NCBI GenBank assembly: GCA_029747015.1 | Contig: JAKOGI010000104.1 | Span: 62,001-126,000 of the forward strand | DNA from: Carnegiea gigantea | Lineage: Eukaryota; Streptophyta; Magnoliopsida; Caryophyllales; Cactaceae | Direction: 5' to 3' | DNA length: 64,000 bases | Part shown: positions 12,263-22,772 of the stretch, in pieces | Position numbering within the stretch: the first letter of the stretch is position 1 | How the letters are laid out: every line of letters begins with the position of its first letter | Notes under the pieces: generated by a model | Seen by the model: only the letters and a program-made list of their open reading frames with translations | The model's database searches: none | Told to the model about the DNA's origin: nothing | Made by a program: the position numbers and the translations under genes

Positions 12263-13419
12263 TCTACTAAAATTATTTGGCTTTATAATATATAGATTGT
12301 ATTAAATAATTTTTTAAAATTGCTTTCCTAAAAATATAATTTTCTTCTAAAATGAATTGGTATCACTTAATAATTTGAACAGATTTTAGTCCAATCAGCT
12401 ATAATACAAAGACTATTACAAATATTTCACTGTAATCTCTTTTTATTTTCAATATTCTATTTGGTACATGGTTGAAGATTTGTTTTTCTCTCTTTCTCTT
12501 CAATTGTTCACTCAAATTACTGTCTTCCCCTCAAATTAACAACATATAAATATTAGATGGTGCCTTACTTATAATCTCACACTTATTACTTCTACTATGA
12601 AAAAACAATAGGCTAATTAGTTATAAAATATCTTTTCTTTTCAAGTTGTTCTTTTCTTCAGTAAATTGGAGGGAAAAGTGAAACAAGTGAGATTTTTTTG
12701 GAAGGAATGAACATGAGTGGATTTTAAAAAAAAAAAAAAAAACAAATGAGTGATCGTTTTTTGAATGGAGAGTGGGGTATAAGGCAAGAATATATCGACC
12801 ATTCTAAGTATATTATAAAATAGATATCGAATAGTTACTAATATGATGTGCATTAACTAGGTGGAAGATACCATTATGAAAACAAGGGGTTTTAATGGTA
12901 AAAAGTTCAATTAAACTAATCGTAATATATTATTTTTAGTATATTTTTTGTTAGAAAATTAGATTTCTAATGACATATAGCTCTTTTTTTTTTTTTTTTT
13001 AAAGGGTATGATTGAAGGTTGGGAAAATGGTCCAAACAAAAGCTACCAATTTGAATGATAGGCTGTGGATTAACATTGCATTGCTCTTACAATGATCTAC
13101 TACTAAATAAAAGGTTGAATACATCACTAGGGCGCACACATTATTCTAGCATTATAAGCTTACACGATATTGAATAATCTAAATGGCGGATTTAGAAATA
13201 TGTATTATAAGAAACTAATGAATCATAAGTATTATAGGAATATTTATTTTTGTGGGTGTTATTTAATGAAATTTTTATTCTTCTAAAATGCTTGCAAATG
13301 AGGAGTAACTTACAAGTAAAATTAAATCTTAATATTATATAATAAATTAAAATTCTTATCATTTAATAAGTATTATTATTCATCTAAAGATCCCATGCAA
13401 AAGCATGGGGACAAACTAG
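12263..13419 (+). mobile_element. Non-autonomous Helitron
   Basis: The 5' end is TCTACTAAAATTATT directly after a host A (12262). The 3' end is CTAG at 13416-13419 directly before a host T (13420). Six bases upstream of CTAG is a perfect 7-bp stem, CCCATGC/GCATGGG (13392-13398 and 13403-13409), with an AAAA loop. These are the three classical Helitron hallmarks: a 5' TC, a 3' hairpin plus CTRR, and insertion between A and T without target duplication. The 1.16-kb AT-rich body has no Rep/helicase frame, so it would depend on an autonomous partner. It ends 225 bp before the start codon of the downstream dehydrogenase gene. Confidence 0.82.
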
Positions 13420-13488
13420 TTGATCACCAAATGCAAATTGTACTCTGTATATATCATCAATTATAGTCCTTTGTCCAACAACTCTTTC

Positions 13489-13489
<1 letters not shown>

Positions 13490-13522
<33 letters not shown>
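13490..13522 (+). repeat. A33 homopolymer upstream of the dehydrogenase gene
   Basis: An uninterrupted run of 33 A lies between the Helitron end and the probable 5' leader, about 120 bp before the ATG. A poly(dA:dT) tract of this length is expected to resist nucleosomes and to be length-polymorphic. Confidence 0.95.
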
Positions 13523-13524
<2 letters not shown>

Positions 13525-13643
13525 TTAACAGCTCCCCGGTCTCTGAGTCAGCGACGATCTGTCTCTATCCAACTTCAACACTCTCTCAGCTTCACCATTG
13601 CAAACTTTTTCTCAGAATCAAAAGCAATTATTTCCCCAAATCG

Positions 13644-16600
13644 ATGGCCATGATGACAAGGAAATCAATCACCAGAACCCTCTTGAATTCCTCCCTTTGC
13701 TCGTCATCCTATTACTCCTCCTCATCAAAATCACGCATCGTTGAATCCGCGATCACCGGCTCTCCAAGCATCGGCACGGTAAGCGCGACGCACCCGATTA
13801 CGTCCCCTGCTTGGTTCTCTTCTGCTTCGTATAACGTGGGAGGTGGGAGTTCGTTCATGCGAGGGGTGATGTTCACTGAGCCAAATAAGCCACTCACTAT
13901 CGAAGAATTCCACATGCCTCGCCCTAAAGCTAATGAGATTCTCATCAAAACCAAGGGTAATTTCTCTCTCTTTCTGGGTATTTCAATATGGGATTTGTTG
14001 GTTCAGTTTTAATGGGTCAAAATTCAATCATGGTAATTGAATTTCATTTTTCAACTTAAAGATAGACTACAAAAGCACCACCTGCAGATGCAGTTTTTGT
14101 CAAGTGAATACTGTCCCATATTGATAAAAATACAAAGAATATGAAAGTGGGTGTTGTCCCACGTTGATAAAATTGAAGGGCTTGAGCATGTATATAAGCT
14201 TGTGAGTTACTTCACCCATTGCCAATTGGTTTTGGGATGGAATGCATGGCTCATTTGTTGAAAGCCTAATTGATATAAAAAAATTTAATATGGTATCAGA
14301 GCAGGTTGCTCGATCTTGAGTTGCCACCGTCCCCGTTTGATTAAAATTGTGTGCATGTGTTGGGCCTTATTAGTAGCCCGCACGTGAAGGGGGCGTGTTG
14401 AAGTATGAAAGTGGGTATTGTTCCACATTGATAAAAATACAAAGAATATGAAAATGGGCGTTGTCTCATATTGATAAAATTGAAGGGTTTGAGTATGTAT
14501 ATAAGTTTGTAAGTTACTCCACCTATTGTCAATTGGTTTTGGGATGAAACCTCATTTGAGCTTGTATGCATGACGCGTTTGTTGAAAGCTTAATTGATAT
14601 AAAAAATTTAACCGTTTTGCTCTCGCCATATTGGGTGTCGGGAAATCTAGATGTAGGTAGTCTTATCCTTGCCAGTCAAAGTATCAATTTGAATGGACCC
14701 ACAAAAAGTTTTGCTAGAAAGGGACAGTTGAAGCAAGTGAACTCTATCCTGTACCTTTTTTGAAGATTGGAAACTTGTAATGGAGGCATATGTCTATGGT
14801 TCTACTTTCCAAGATAGTTGGAGCCAGACAATAGTGATAGTAACATTTATATGGATATTTTCCGTGAACTGCTTCAGTTCCCATTTTGCATCATTGTGCC
14901 CTTGCTAGAGAACAACTAATGCAGGAGCTGTAAAATATGGCAAGTGATTTTTCCAAAGGAGTGTATGGATGGAAGATGCGCTGCACTTCCAGCAACTTTC
15001 CAGTGAAGATGAGATCACTGTGTTTCTAATTAGATTCCATCCCTATGCATACCGGTAGCTTAAGTTGCAGCGACTGGGGCTGGAGTTGTATAGTGGCAGA
15101 CGGGATGTAGCAGAAGGTTTTACATGACTTACATGAACTTTCTGGATTCTTTTGTGTCATTGAACTGCTCTTTTCTAGCTTGAAATTCGAGCATGCCATC
15201 TTTCTAGCTGTAGAATCACATGTCCATGTCGTAACATATCTGCGTGTTGCATTAGTGTCCGTGCTTCTTAATTCTAGATTAATTAACACAATAGAGGGGA
15301 AAAATGTATTGTATTCTTGGGTACTCGCAGGAGCTTGTCTAATCTTTAACCCACGTATAGGGAACGTTTTATCTGCATATTCTTACATTGCTTCCTGGCG
15401 CACACTCCCAGGGTACAATATAGGACTTTACAATGCAGTAACAGTAATAATATCCATGTAGGGATGGCAATAAAACCCGTACCCGTTTAAAACCCGAAAA
15501 ATCCGCCCCGTTTATAACCCAAATGGGTGACGAAAATGGGTTTTAAATGGGTATGGGGCGGGTTTGAGAAAAATGGATATGGGTACGAGTACGGGTACGG
15601 GTACGAGCTTCACCCGCCCCGTACCCGAACCCGCCCCGTACTCGTTTTTTTATTAATTTAAAAAAATCTAATCTGATTTAATTAATCAAGCTTGGCAGCC
15701 CAAATATCCAGCCCAAATTTGCATATCTTACTGGTGGATAGGTAATTTATGCTCCTCATGTGGATTGGCTACTTGTTGTGACCAAACATTATGGCAGAGG
15801 ATGCTTAGTAGGCGTTCAACAAAAACGTGTTGATGACTTGTTGAATTTACTAATATTGAATTCAAATATGGGTTTAATATGGGTATTAATTTTTATTTCC
15901 TACACAAACCCGAATAAAACCCGCAAATCCGCAAAAACCCGGTGGGTAAGGAGTTTTTCAATACCCGATGGGTATGGGTACGGGTATGGGTACTGTTTTC
16001 GAAAATGGGTACGGGTACGGGTACGGCGCAACCTGCCCCGTACCCGCCCCATTGCCATTCCTATATCCATGTAGACATTGTCCATGAGTGGCCTCCATTT
16101 TCATTTTGCATCAGTGTTTTTTTTTTTTTTAAAAAAACTTTTATTGAACTGAAAATTATCGAGGAGGAATTCATTGGAAGGGATGTAAACACCTAAAAAA
16201 GCACCATTTGCTAGTATTTGGATCGATGATGAAGCTTAAATAAACTTGATGTGAAATATAAGGAAAAGGTGTTTGGATTATATGAGTGACCCAATCAAAA
16301 AAGTTCGTCTCAAGAAAACAATTCGTGAGACCTTTCCATTCAATAATTGGTGACTAAATTTGCGAGTGAACAGTAGACTCTCATTCTATGCCATAGAAAT
16401 ATGACTTAACATCATGGGCAAGAAAAAAATTTAGGTTCAATGATGCTCATTTGTGAAAATGCTGAATAACGATTAGCCTTTTGCAACCCCCTCTCCCTAA
16501 TCACTAGCATTTTCGTGAAATACAAGTTCTTCAAAGAGTCTATCTAATCCAATGTGCAATAGTTATAAGGTTGAAATTATCTTTGGTTTGAGGCAAAAGA

Positions 16601-19600
16601 AACTTTAGGTAGGAAAATAGCGGATCACTGTCACTGTTTCTGATGATGTTCTTGATTGGTGATCTATTAAAGAAAATATATGGTTTTTCATGAATATTAT
16701 ATAGGCCTGAGTTCTACCATCATTCTCTTTTTTATTGATGCCTTTTTTATTCGTATTTTGGGAACAAACCTCACTGACAGTTCATGTCAGTGGTTCAGTA
16801 GTTTTAAAAGGCGTGAGGCGCATAGAGTACCAAAGTGCAGGGTGAAGGCGCACACATCATGGATGGGAGGCGCACTTCTGTGCAAAAATTGTTAAAAGTC
16901 TTTCACATTTCACAAAGCACATTTTGCAGAAACAAGTTGGATAAATGCATTAAAAAAGTGATTAGATATTAATATAATTACTAACACTGCAAATAACCTT
17001 AAGATATGTTATTTTATCATCTTAGTTTCCCAATGTATACACTTACCATATAAGCATAACTCACTTTTTAGCTCCCAAGGAAGAAAAAGAAGAAAAAAGG
17101 TAAAGGCAAGGCTAACAAAAAGAAGAAAAGGGGGAGAAGATGTAGTCTTGCATTCTTCAGGCACACCTCATCCCCTTTGAGGAGCTGCCGTCGTAGCCTG
17201 CCTCAGGCGGGCTTTTTTAAACTTTCAGTTTAATGCATATTAATTCCCCTGATTCTGTAGTGTAGGGATCGATAATGGGTCTTTTTGGTATTTTATGTAT
17301 TCATGTTCTACGCTTTTTTTTTCTCTCTCTTTTTTTGGGGGTTAGGGTGGGGGTGGAGCTCTTGACTAGAAAGAAGCCATTGAAAAGATGGGTGGGTTTG
17401 GCAGACTTGTGATGTTATCTTGTGATTGTCATTTGGTGCAGCCTGCGGAGTATGCCATTCTGATCTTCATGTGATTAAAGGTGAAATTCCATTTGCCAGT
17501 CCTTGTGTTGTGGGTCATGAAATAACTGGTGAAGTGGTAGAACATGGTCCACTAACTGATAACAGGATTCTCCAAAGGTTCATTATTTCTGTCCTTGCTT
17601 TTATCTTCTGTTTATGCTTATTAATTTTGATGTGGATAACTGAATATGCTTCATTCAGGTTATGGAATGTGTGGTCAAATAAATGATGTGGAACTTCTTT
17701 CTGAAAGAGTTGACAATAGTTGTAAGCATAATTAATTTCGCAGATTTCCAGTTGGATCACATGTTGTTGGAGCTTTCATCATGCCTTGTGGTGGCTGTTC
17801 ATTTTGTTCAAAGGTAAACAAAATGATCTCGATTTCCGTGCACTTGTTGCAGTCCTTCTTCTGCTCCTTATACATTCATTTGAAATAGGGACAAGATGAC
17901 CTTTGTGAGGATTTCTTTGCTTATAACCGGGCCAAAGGAACTCTTTACGATGGTGAAACACGATTGTTTCACAGGAGCAATGGTACATGTCATCTTCTAA
18001 CCACTGTTGACGCTCTCATTTCGTTGGCTGCTTGTCCCATTTGCTGAATATTGTTGTTCATGCTTCATATTGTTTTTGATTCCAAGTGTTTCATGCTTTC
18101 TGTGCTTTCATCTTTGGGTTGATCTTTTGTAGCGAAATCTGCTGTAGGTTGATGTTTCAGCTAAGACCACAAAGTAGGAATTGTTGAAGTTAAGGTTCTG
18201 CGGTTGTTGACTTGCTATTCCCTGCGGAGAGTTTTCAACCCCCCCCCCCCCAAAAAAAAGAAAACTCCGAAGGCCCTTTTCTCTAAAAAATTTAGAAGAA
18301 AGGAGAAAAGAAATGATATGCACTTAATATGAGAGTAGTTTGGCAATTGACATGCATTGAAGGCTATACAAGTTGATATGTTCATAAGGTAGAAAATGGG
18401 AAATCACATTTAATGTGAACCCTCTATCTGATTGTTTGAGTTGCAGATTGAGCTTAGATAAAAGTATGAATGATGGTGACCACATTTGTCTGCATTTATT
18501 CCATTTTATGGAGCTTATTAGCTTACCTATTTGTCACGTTCAATAGGGCAATGTGTGTATCCTGCCGAAACCCTGTGCTTGTTCTTGTTGATATTCTGAA
18601 TCTGGTAATCTTGTATGGTATTTTTGCTTTAGTCGGTCATTTTTTGTCTATGTGGACATCTCTAATTGTTCTTAATAATATTCGACAATTTACCCTAGTC
18701 CAGATTTTGAATCCCTTTATTTTGCAGGGAAACCTGTATATATGTACAGTATGGGAGGCCTTGCAGAATACTGTGTTGTCCCAGCACATGGATTGTCTAT
18801 ACTGCCGGACTCATTGCCATATACTGAATCCGCAATTTTAGGATGTGCAGTTTTTACTGCATATGGCGCTATGGTTCATGCGGCTGAAGTGCGGGGTGGA
18901 GACTCGATTGCTGTGATTGGCATTGGAGGTGTTGGCTCCAGGTATAACCCAAAAACATTATTTCAGCGTGATTTGTTTATCAGATAAGCAGTAATGTGCT
19001 TTGTTTATGAGGGACTCTGCTTGTACAAGCTAAGGTGTATTAGGCTTATAATTCTGTTCTGCTGCTGCTTCAAAGGTAAAAGCACCGGCCTTTATCTTAC
19101 ACATCTTCGTTGATTGACTGAAACTGTCAAGCAATGTGAAAGGAAAATAACTCCAGAGCAATTACCCGTCTGTTTTATTTGTAAACAAACACATCTGATG
19201 ATGAAATTAAATTCATTGGTCCGCTTTATAATAGTATACGTTCTGTTTCTTTGTTAAAAAAATACTCAAGAAATGGAACATTTACCGAAGTACAACAGAT
19301 ATGGTGTTGTACAGTGAAGCATGTTATATTTAAATTTTTTTAATGAGTTGTTGTACAGTCTCAGAGGTAGTAGGACATGGCATCAGGTTAATTTGTTGAT
19401 TTCAACTTTTGTGTTGTATGCAGCATAGGTATGAGAGAATGAACATGTGTGTGAGGAGATTAGGAAGGGACATAGATGACTTCTGATTAAAAATGGCCTA
19501 CAGCAAAGATTGGCTTTAAGTTTTAAGTCCATCATGGATGAGCTCAGTAAAGGGGATTCTAGATGAGGTACTATGGTGTGTGTTTTTCGCTAATGATGTC

Positions 19601-22600
19601 CGTCTAAGTGATGATATTAGAGGAGTAAATAAGTTGGAGCATTGCTGGGATATAACCTAGAGTTTAAGGGCTTTAGAGTGAGCAGGTCTAAGATTGGTTA
19701 CTCAGAATGTAAGCTCAATGAAGAGAGGGGGGGGGGGAGAATGCACAATTGGAGATATTTAAATACCAACGATTGATAAATTTAAATACGTGGGCTCAAT
19801 CGTACAAGGTAAAGGAGATAACAGGATGTCGTGGATCTTATAAGGGTAGGATGGCAACAATGGAGGAATGCATGGGGGTTTGAGAGGGGTGGGGGGAGAG
19901 GGGGGAGAGAGAGAGCTTTTGGTACAGTGAATTTCATTTAGGGGAAGAATGGATTCACAGGTATACGAATAAATTGATTCCAGCTGAGATTGGGGGCCTC
20001 AGAATGGAAGTCCATTTCAATCAACTCAAATTCTACAGTGGACATCCTTGAGGAAGTTCTTGCTGCATTAGTGCATTATGCGTAGGCCACTAGCTGCCGC
20101 ACATGACTCAATTCTCATAGCTTTATGTTAAAATTTGAATCATTCCTTTCAAATTGCTACTTAAAGAGTAGCAATGGACATATAGATTTCTGCTCGTTTA
20201 TCTATCCTAAAACCCCACATATCTTGCTTGATAATCCTGTGATGGAGCAGACACCATAATCTACTCTTTTAAATTAAACTTGCACTTATGCTTCAAATCA
20301 CAAGTTAGCTGTGGGCTTAAGTGGTGAGAGACATGCATGTATGTCTATGTATGAAATAATCATTCAATTCTTGTTTTTGTCTTTTATTTATTGTGTCTCT
20401 GATGATAAATAATTCCTCAGTTGTTTGCAGATAGCACGTGCATTTGGTGCTGCTCCTGTTATTGCTGTGGACATTAGTGATGAAAAGCTTGAGAAAGCTA
20501 AGGCTGTTGGGGCCACTCATACAGTAAATGCCAAGAAAGAGGACGCCATCGAAAAAATTAAAGTACTTTGCTTCCATCATTTTTTCCTTCCATTTTTCCT
20601 TCACATAATTACATGTGCACGTAATTCTTTGAATCCAGCGCTCCTGTTCTGTAATTTTGGTGGTGATGCATGTTTAAATAAGCTACTGAGGATGAATAGT
20701 GGAATACTGTTTATGGATTCAACGTATATTCCTAAAATCATATCCAGGTGACTCGTTCCTCTTGGGTGTGAAATTTAACTATCCGATTTGGTTCTGCCCA
20801 TGGTACAATGGTTATTGTGTCAGCAAAATGCTTTTGTCAAAATATATCATTTGCATTATGCCGAACTTTTAACTTTATGGTCTATTTGACTTTTATGTAG
20901 AACTTAGGCAGGTGGAAGATGACAAATACCATCAGTTACAGTGAAGCAGTGCATTTATGAAATATAATGGTGGTGGATGTTTAGGATGGTCAAATTCAAA
21001 TAAAGCAATGTGGAAAGTCACTCTGAAATTGTGGGCATATTATTTATAAACTAGGTGCTCTTTGTGATTGTCAATGTCAGTGATACATAGACTCTGAAGG
21101 CCTTTTTAGTGTGATCCTTATGTCCATACTAGGATTCTACATGGGCTTTTGATGATCGCTGGGTAGATGTTTCATTCTTCTTTGTGTAATTTTCTTCTAT
21201 AGGTATCATCTTTGAAAGTTGAGGTTGTTCTCCCTTTCCATTTTGGCTTAGATTGGGTAACTTGAAGACATTCAGAGTCTGTGGTTTTATCAATCTTGTC
21301 TTTTGAGTACACTAATCTTTTACGACGATAGAATGATATTGACTCTCAGGTTGATTTTCTCCTTCCAAATTGCTTTGGACAGGAAATCACTGGAGGAGTT
21401 GGTGTTGACATTGCCATTGAAGCACTAGGAAAACCACAAACATTCCAACAGTGCACCCAAAGTGTTCGGGATGGGGGAAAAGCTGTTATGATTGGCCTTG
21501 CTGATTCCAGTGCCAGAGGAGAGGTGGACATAAACCGCCTTGTTCGTCGACAGGTATATATGTCTTTAACCTTCCAGATCTCTGAATCATTGTGTTCAAC
21601 TTGCCATGTCTGATATTGTTTGCCTCTCTGAGATCACTAGAGTTTGGAATCACTACTTTTGCTTGCACATGCTTACCACTAAGGTGTGAACTCAGACAGA
21701 AGTCACAGAACACCGCTGTTAATATGCGGCCTAATCTTGAGGCTCTTACCGCTTTGGTGGCTTCAGAGTCCAGACATTATAGACTTCTGTGTGTACTGCA
21801 TTTACATCATGTTGCTTGCACTTTCAGCTTGCAGAATCTTTGTTCTAGGATGGGTTTTGAGACCTTCGGTCTTGGGACCTTATTCTATTGAATGGGTAAA
21901 TTTATCTGAGGATCTTAGTTGATATTTTTGTGATATTGGGCGATGTGTGTTTCTGTTTTACTTGGCTAGGTTATTTTTTTAGTCCCTAGGAGATTTAGGT
22001 GCTTGGTTACTTGTTGATATCCTTTAAACTCCATGCAAGATTTCTGGCACTTGTGCTTGTGCAGCGGTCCACCTTATTTATTGGTAATTTCTGAGACTTT
22101 GAATCATTAGTCTTACTGCCCAATCAAATGAAGATTTCAGTAAGCTACTAGTTGACCAAATATACACCACTTTAACTAGATAGATAGGTTTCCCAAAACC
22201 TTGAGGAAACTCTGACACGTATGTCAAGCCATTCTCTTACGGATCTTTTCCAAAATTGCCATGAATCTTCATTATGAGCTCTGTGGCTTTAAGCTTGCAG
22301 GAATGGCCATTGAGATTTTCGCAGACTCAGATGTTAAAAGGCCTGTTTGCTTCTTCTTGAAGCTGATGTGTTGAAATTTTCTTTGCCTAAGAGTGGCATT
22401 CAGTTCACTAGTTCTAATTTTCTGATCGGGAGACAATTAATGTCATAGGAGTATGACAAATTTTGAAGCTTAAAATAAAAAGAAAGGCTAGCTGGAATTC
22501 TGTGACGTTGCTTGGTCGTTTCTTCAGTTCCTGTGGTATAGATTGGATGCTAATATTTCTGCTAGTGGTATGGTGAACAGGTGAAGATTGTTGGTTCATA

Positions 22601-22772
22601 TGGAGCTAGGGCTAGACAGGACTTGCCCAAGATAGTTAAGCTGGCAGAGACAGGTACATTTAATCTAACCGCGGCAGTTTCCAAGGTATACAACTTTGAA
22701 GAGGCGGACAAAGCGTACCAAGATTTGAATCAAGGCAGCATCATTGGCCGTGCAGTGGTCAAGATAGCTTGA
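13644..22772 (+). CDS. Zinc-type alcohol dehydrogenase-like protein, probably mitochondrial (8 exons, 443 aa)
   Basis: Exons are 13644-13956, 17442-17577, 17744-17813, 17889-17982, 18728-18941, 20421-20562, 21383-21553 and 22581-22772; every GT/AG join keeps frame. The product is a medium-chain dehydrogenase close to the plant GroES-like ADH family protein (At5g63620 type). The first 40 residues are Ser/Arg-rich and acid-free, like a mitochondrial presequence. Catalytic-zinc residues are C109 in ACGVCHSD, H130/E131 in GHE and C244 in LGCAVFTAYG. Structural-zinc cysteines are C165, C168, C171 and C179. The nucleotide site is GIGGVG (269-274), and D293 after the second strand suggests NAD rather than NADP. 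The C-terminus ends IIGRAVVKIA. The physiological substrate is not evident. The start is the first ATG of the conserved MAMMTRKS opening. Intron 1 (3.5 kb) is loaded with transposons. Family call is secure; targeting and cofactor are inferred. Confidence 0.96.
14098..14613 (+). mobile_element. TRIM (miniature LTR retrotransposon) in intron 1
   Basis: Two direct terminal repeats (14098-14290 and 14396-14613) share blocks such as CAAAGAATATGAAA, TTGATAAAATTGAAGGG and CAATTGGTTTTGGGATG. Directly after the first comes TGGTATCAGAGC (14291-14302), the initiator-tRNA-Met primer site. Directly before the second is a purine tract, GTGAAGGGGGCG. The internal region is only about 105 bp with no gene. 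The 5' LTR starts with TG, and a 5-bp target duplication GTTTT flanks the element (14093-14097 and 14614-14618). The second LTR has a 15-25 bp extra segment near its end, and its terminal CA has become CC. Confidence 0.88.
14291..14302 (+). other. tRNA-iMet primer-binding site of the TRIM
   Basis: TGGTATCAGAGC is complementary to the 3' end of plant initiator tRNA-Met. It is the standard primer site of Copia-like elements and TRIMs, and sits immediately inside the 5' LTR. Confidence 0.9.
14626..14715 (-). mobile_element. Au-SINE-like remnant (weak)
   Basis: The segment GGGAAATCTAGATGTAGGTAGTCTTATCC matches, with changes, the antisense core seen in the two clearer Au-like copies at 2250 and 36905. 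It follows the TRIM directly, which suggests nested insertions. Ends cannot be fixed. Confidence 0.45.
15459..16063 (+). mobile_element. hAT-type non-autonomous element, copy 1 (605 bp)
   Basis: The terminal inverted repeats are TAGGGATGGCAAT and ATTGCCATTCCTA. A perfect 8-bp target duplication TATCCATG lies at 15451-15458 and 16064-16071, the hAT signature. Both subterminal regions are built of GGGTACGGGTATGGGT/ACCCGTACCCG motifs in opposite orientation, giving a strongly self-complementary element. The unique centre (about 15690-15880) has no open frame of note. It lies in dehydrogenase intron 1, and a related copy of near-identical length is at 45917-46522. Confidence 0.93.
16800..17223 (+). 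mobile_element. GAGGCGC-type MITE, copy 2 (424 bp)
   Basis: The element opens AGTTTTAAAAGGCGTGAGGCGC and closes CCTCAGGCGGGCTTTTTTAAACT, imperfect terminal inverted repeats. TTCAGT directly flanks both sides (16794-16799 and 17224-17229), a likely 6-bp target duplication. It is the same family and orientation as 3545-3991, with shared blocks such as CATTTTGCAGAAACAAGTT and CTTACCATATAAGCATAACTCAC. It has no open frame and lies near the 3' end of dehydrogenase intron 1. Confidence 0.85.
19480..19870 (+). mobile_element. RTE-type LINE reverse transcriptase remnant in dehydrogenase intron 5
   Basis: Shifting between frames, the plus strand reads a decayed RT palm domain. Blocks are GLQQRLALSF (family GLHQGxALSP), IMDELSKGILDEV, LWCVFFANDVRLSDD (family FADDIVL with the first Asp changed to Asn), GVNKLEHCW and, later, VVDLIRVGWQQWRNA. 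Several stops and frameshifts separate them. It lies inside intron 5 (18942-20420) in the sense orientation of the host gene. Confidence 0.75.

Larger units (their letters stand above)
13957..17441 (+). other. Dehydrogenase intron 1, transposon-rich
   Basis: The intron is 3485 bp with donor GG|GTAATT and acceptor GGTGCAG. In order it holds a TRIM, an Au-SINE fragment, a hAT element and a GAGGCGC MITE, together almost half its length. The other introns of the gene range from about 75 bp to 1.5 kb. Confidence 0.9.

Noticed and set aside
15760..16196. Frames with Gly/Tyr/Arg-Val repeats
   Set aside because: Translation of the GGGTAC subterminal motifs of the hAT element.
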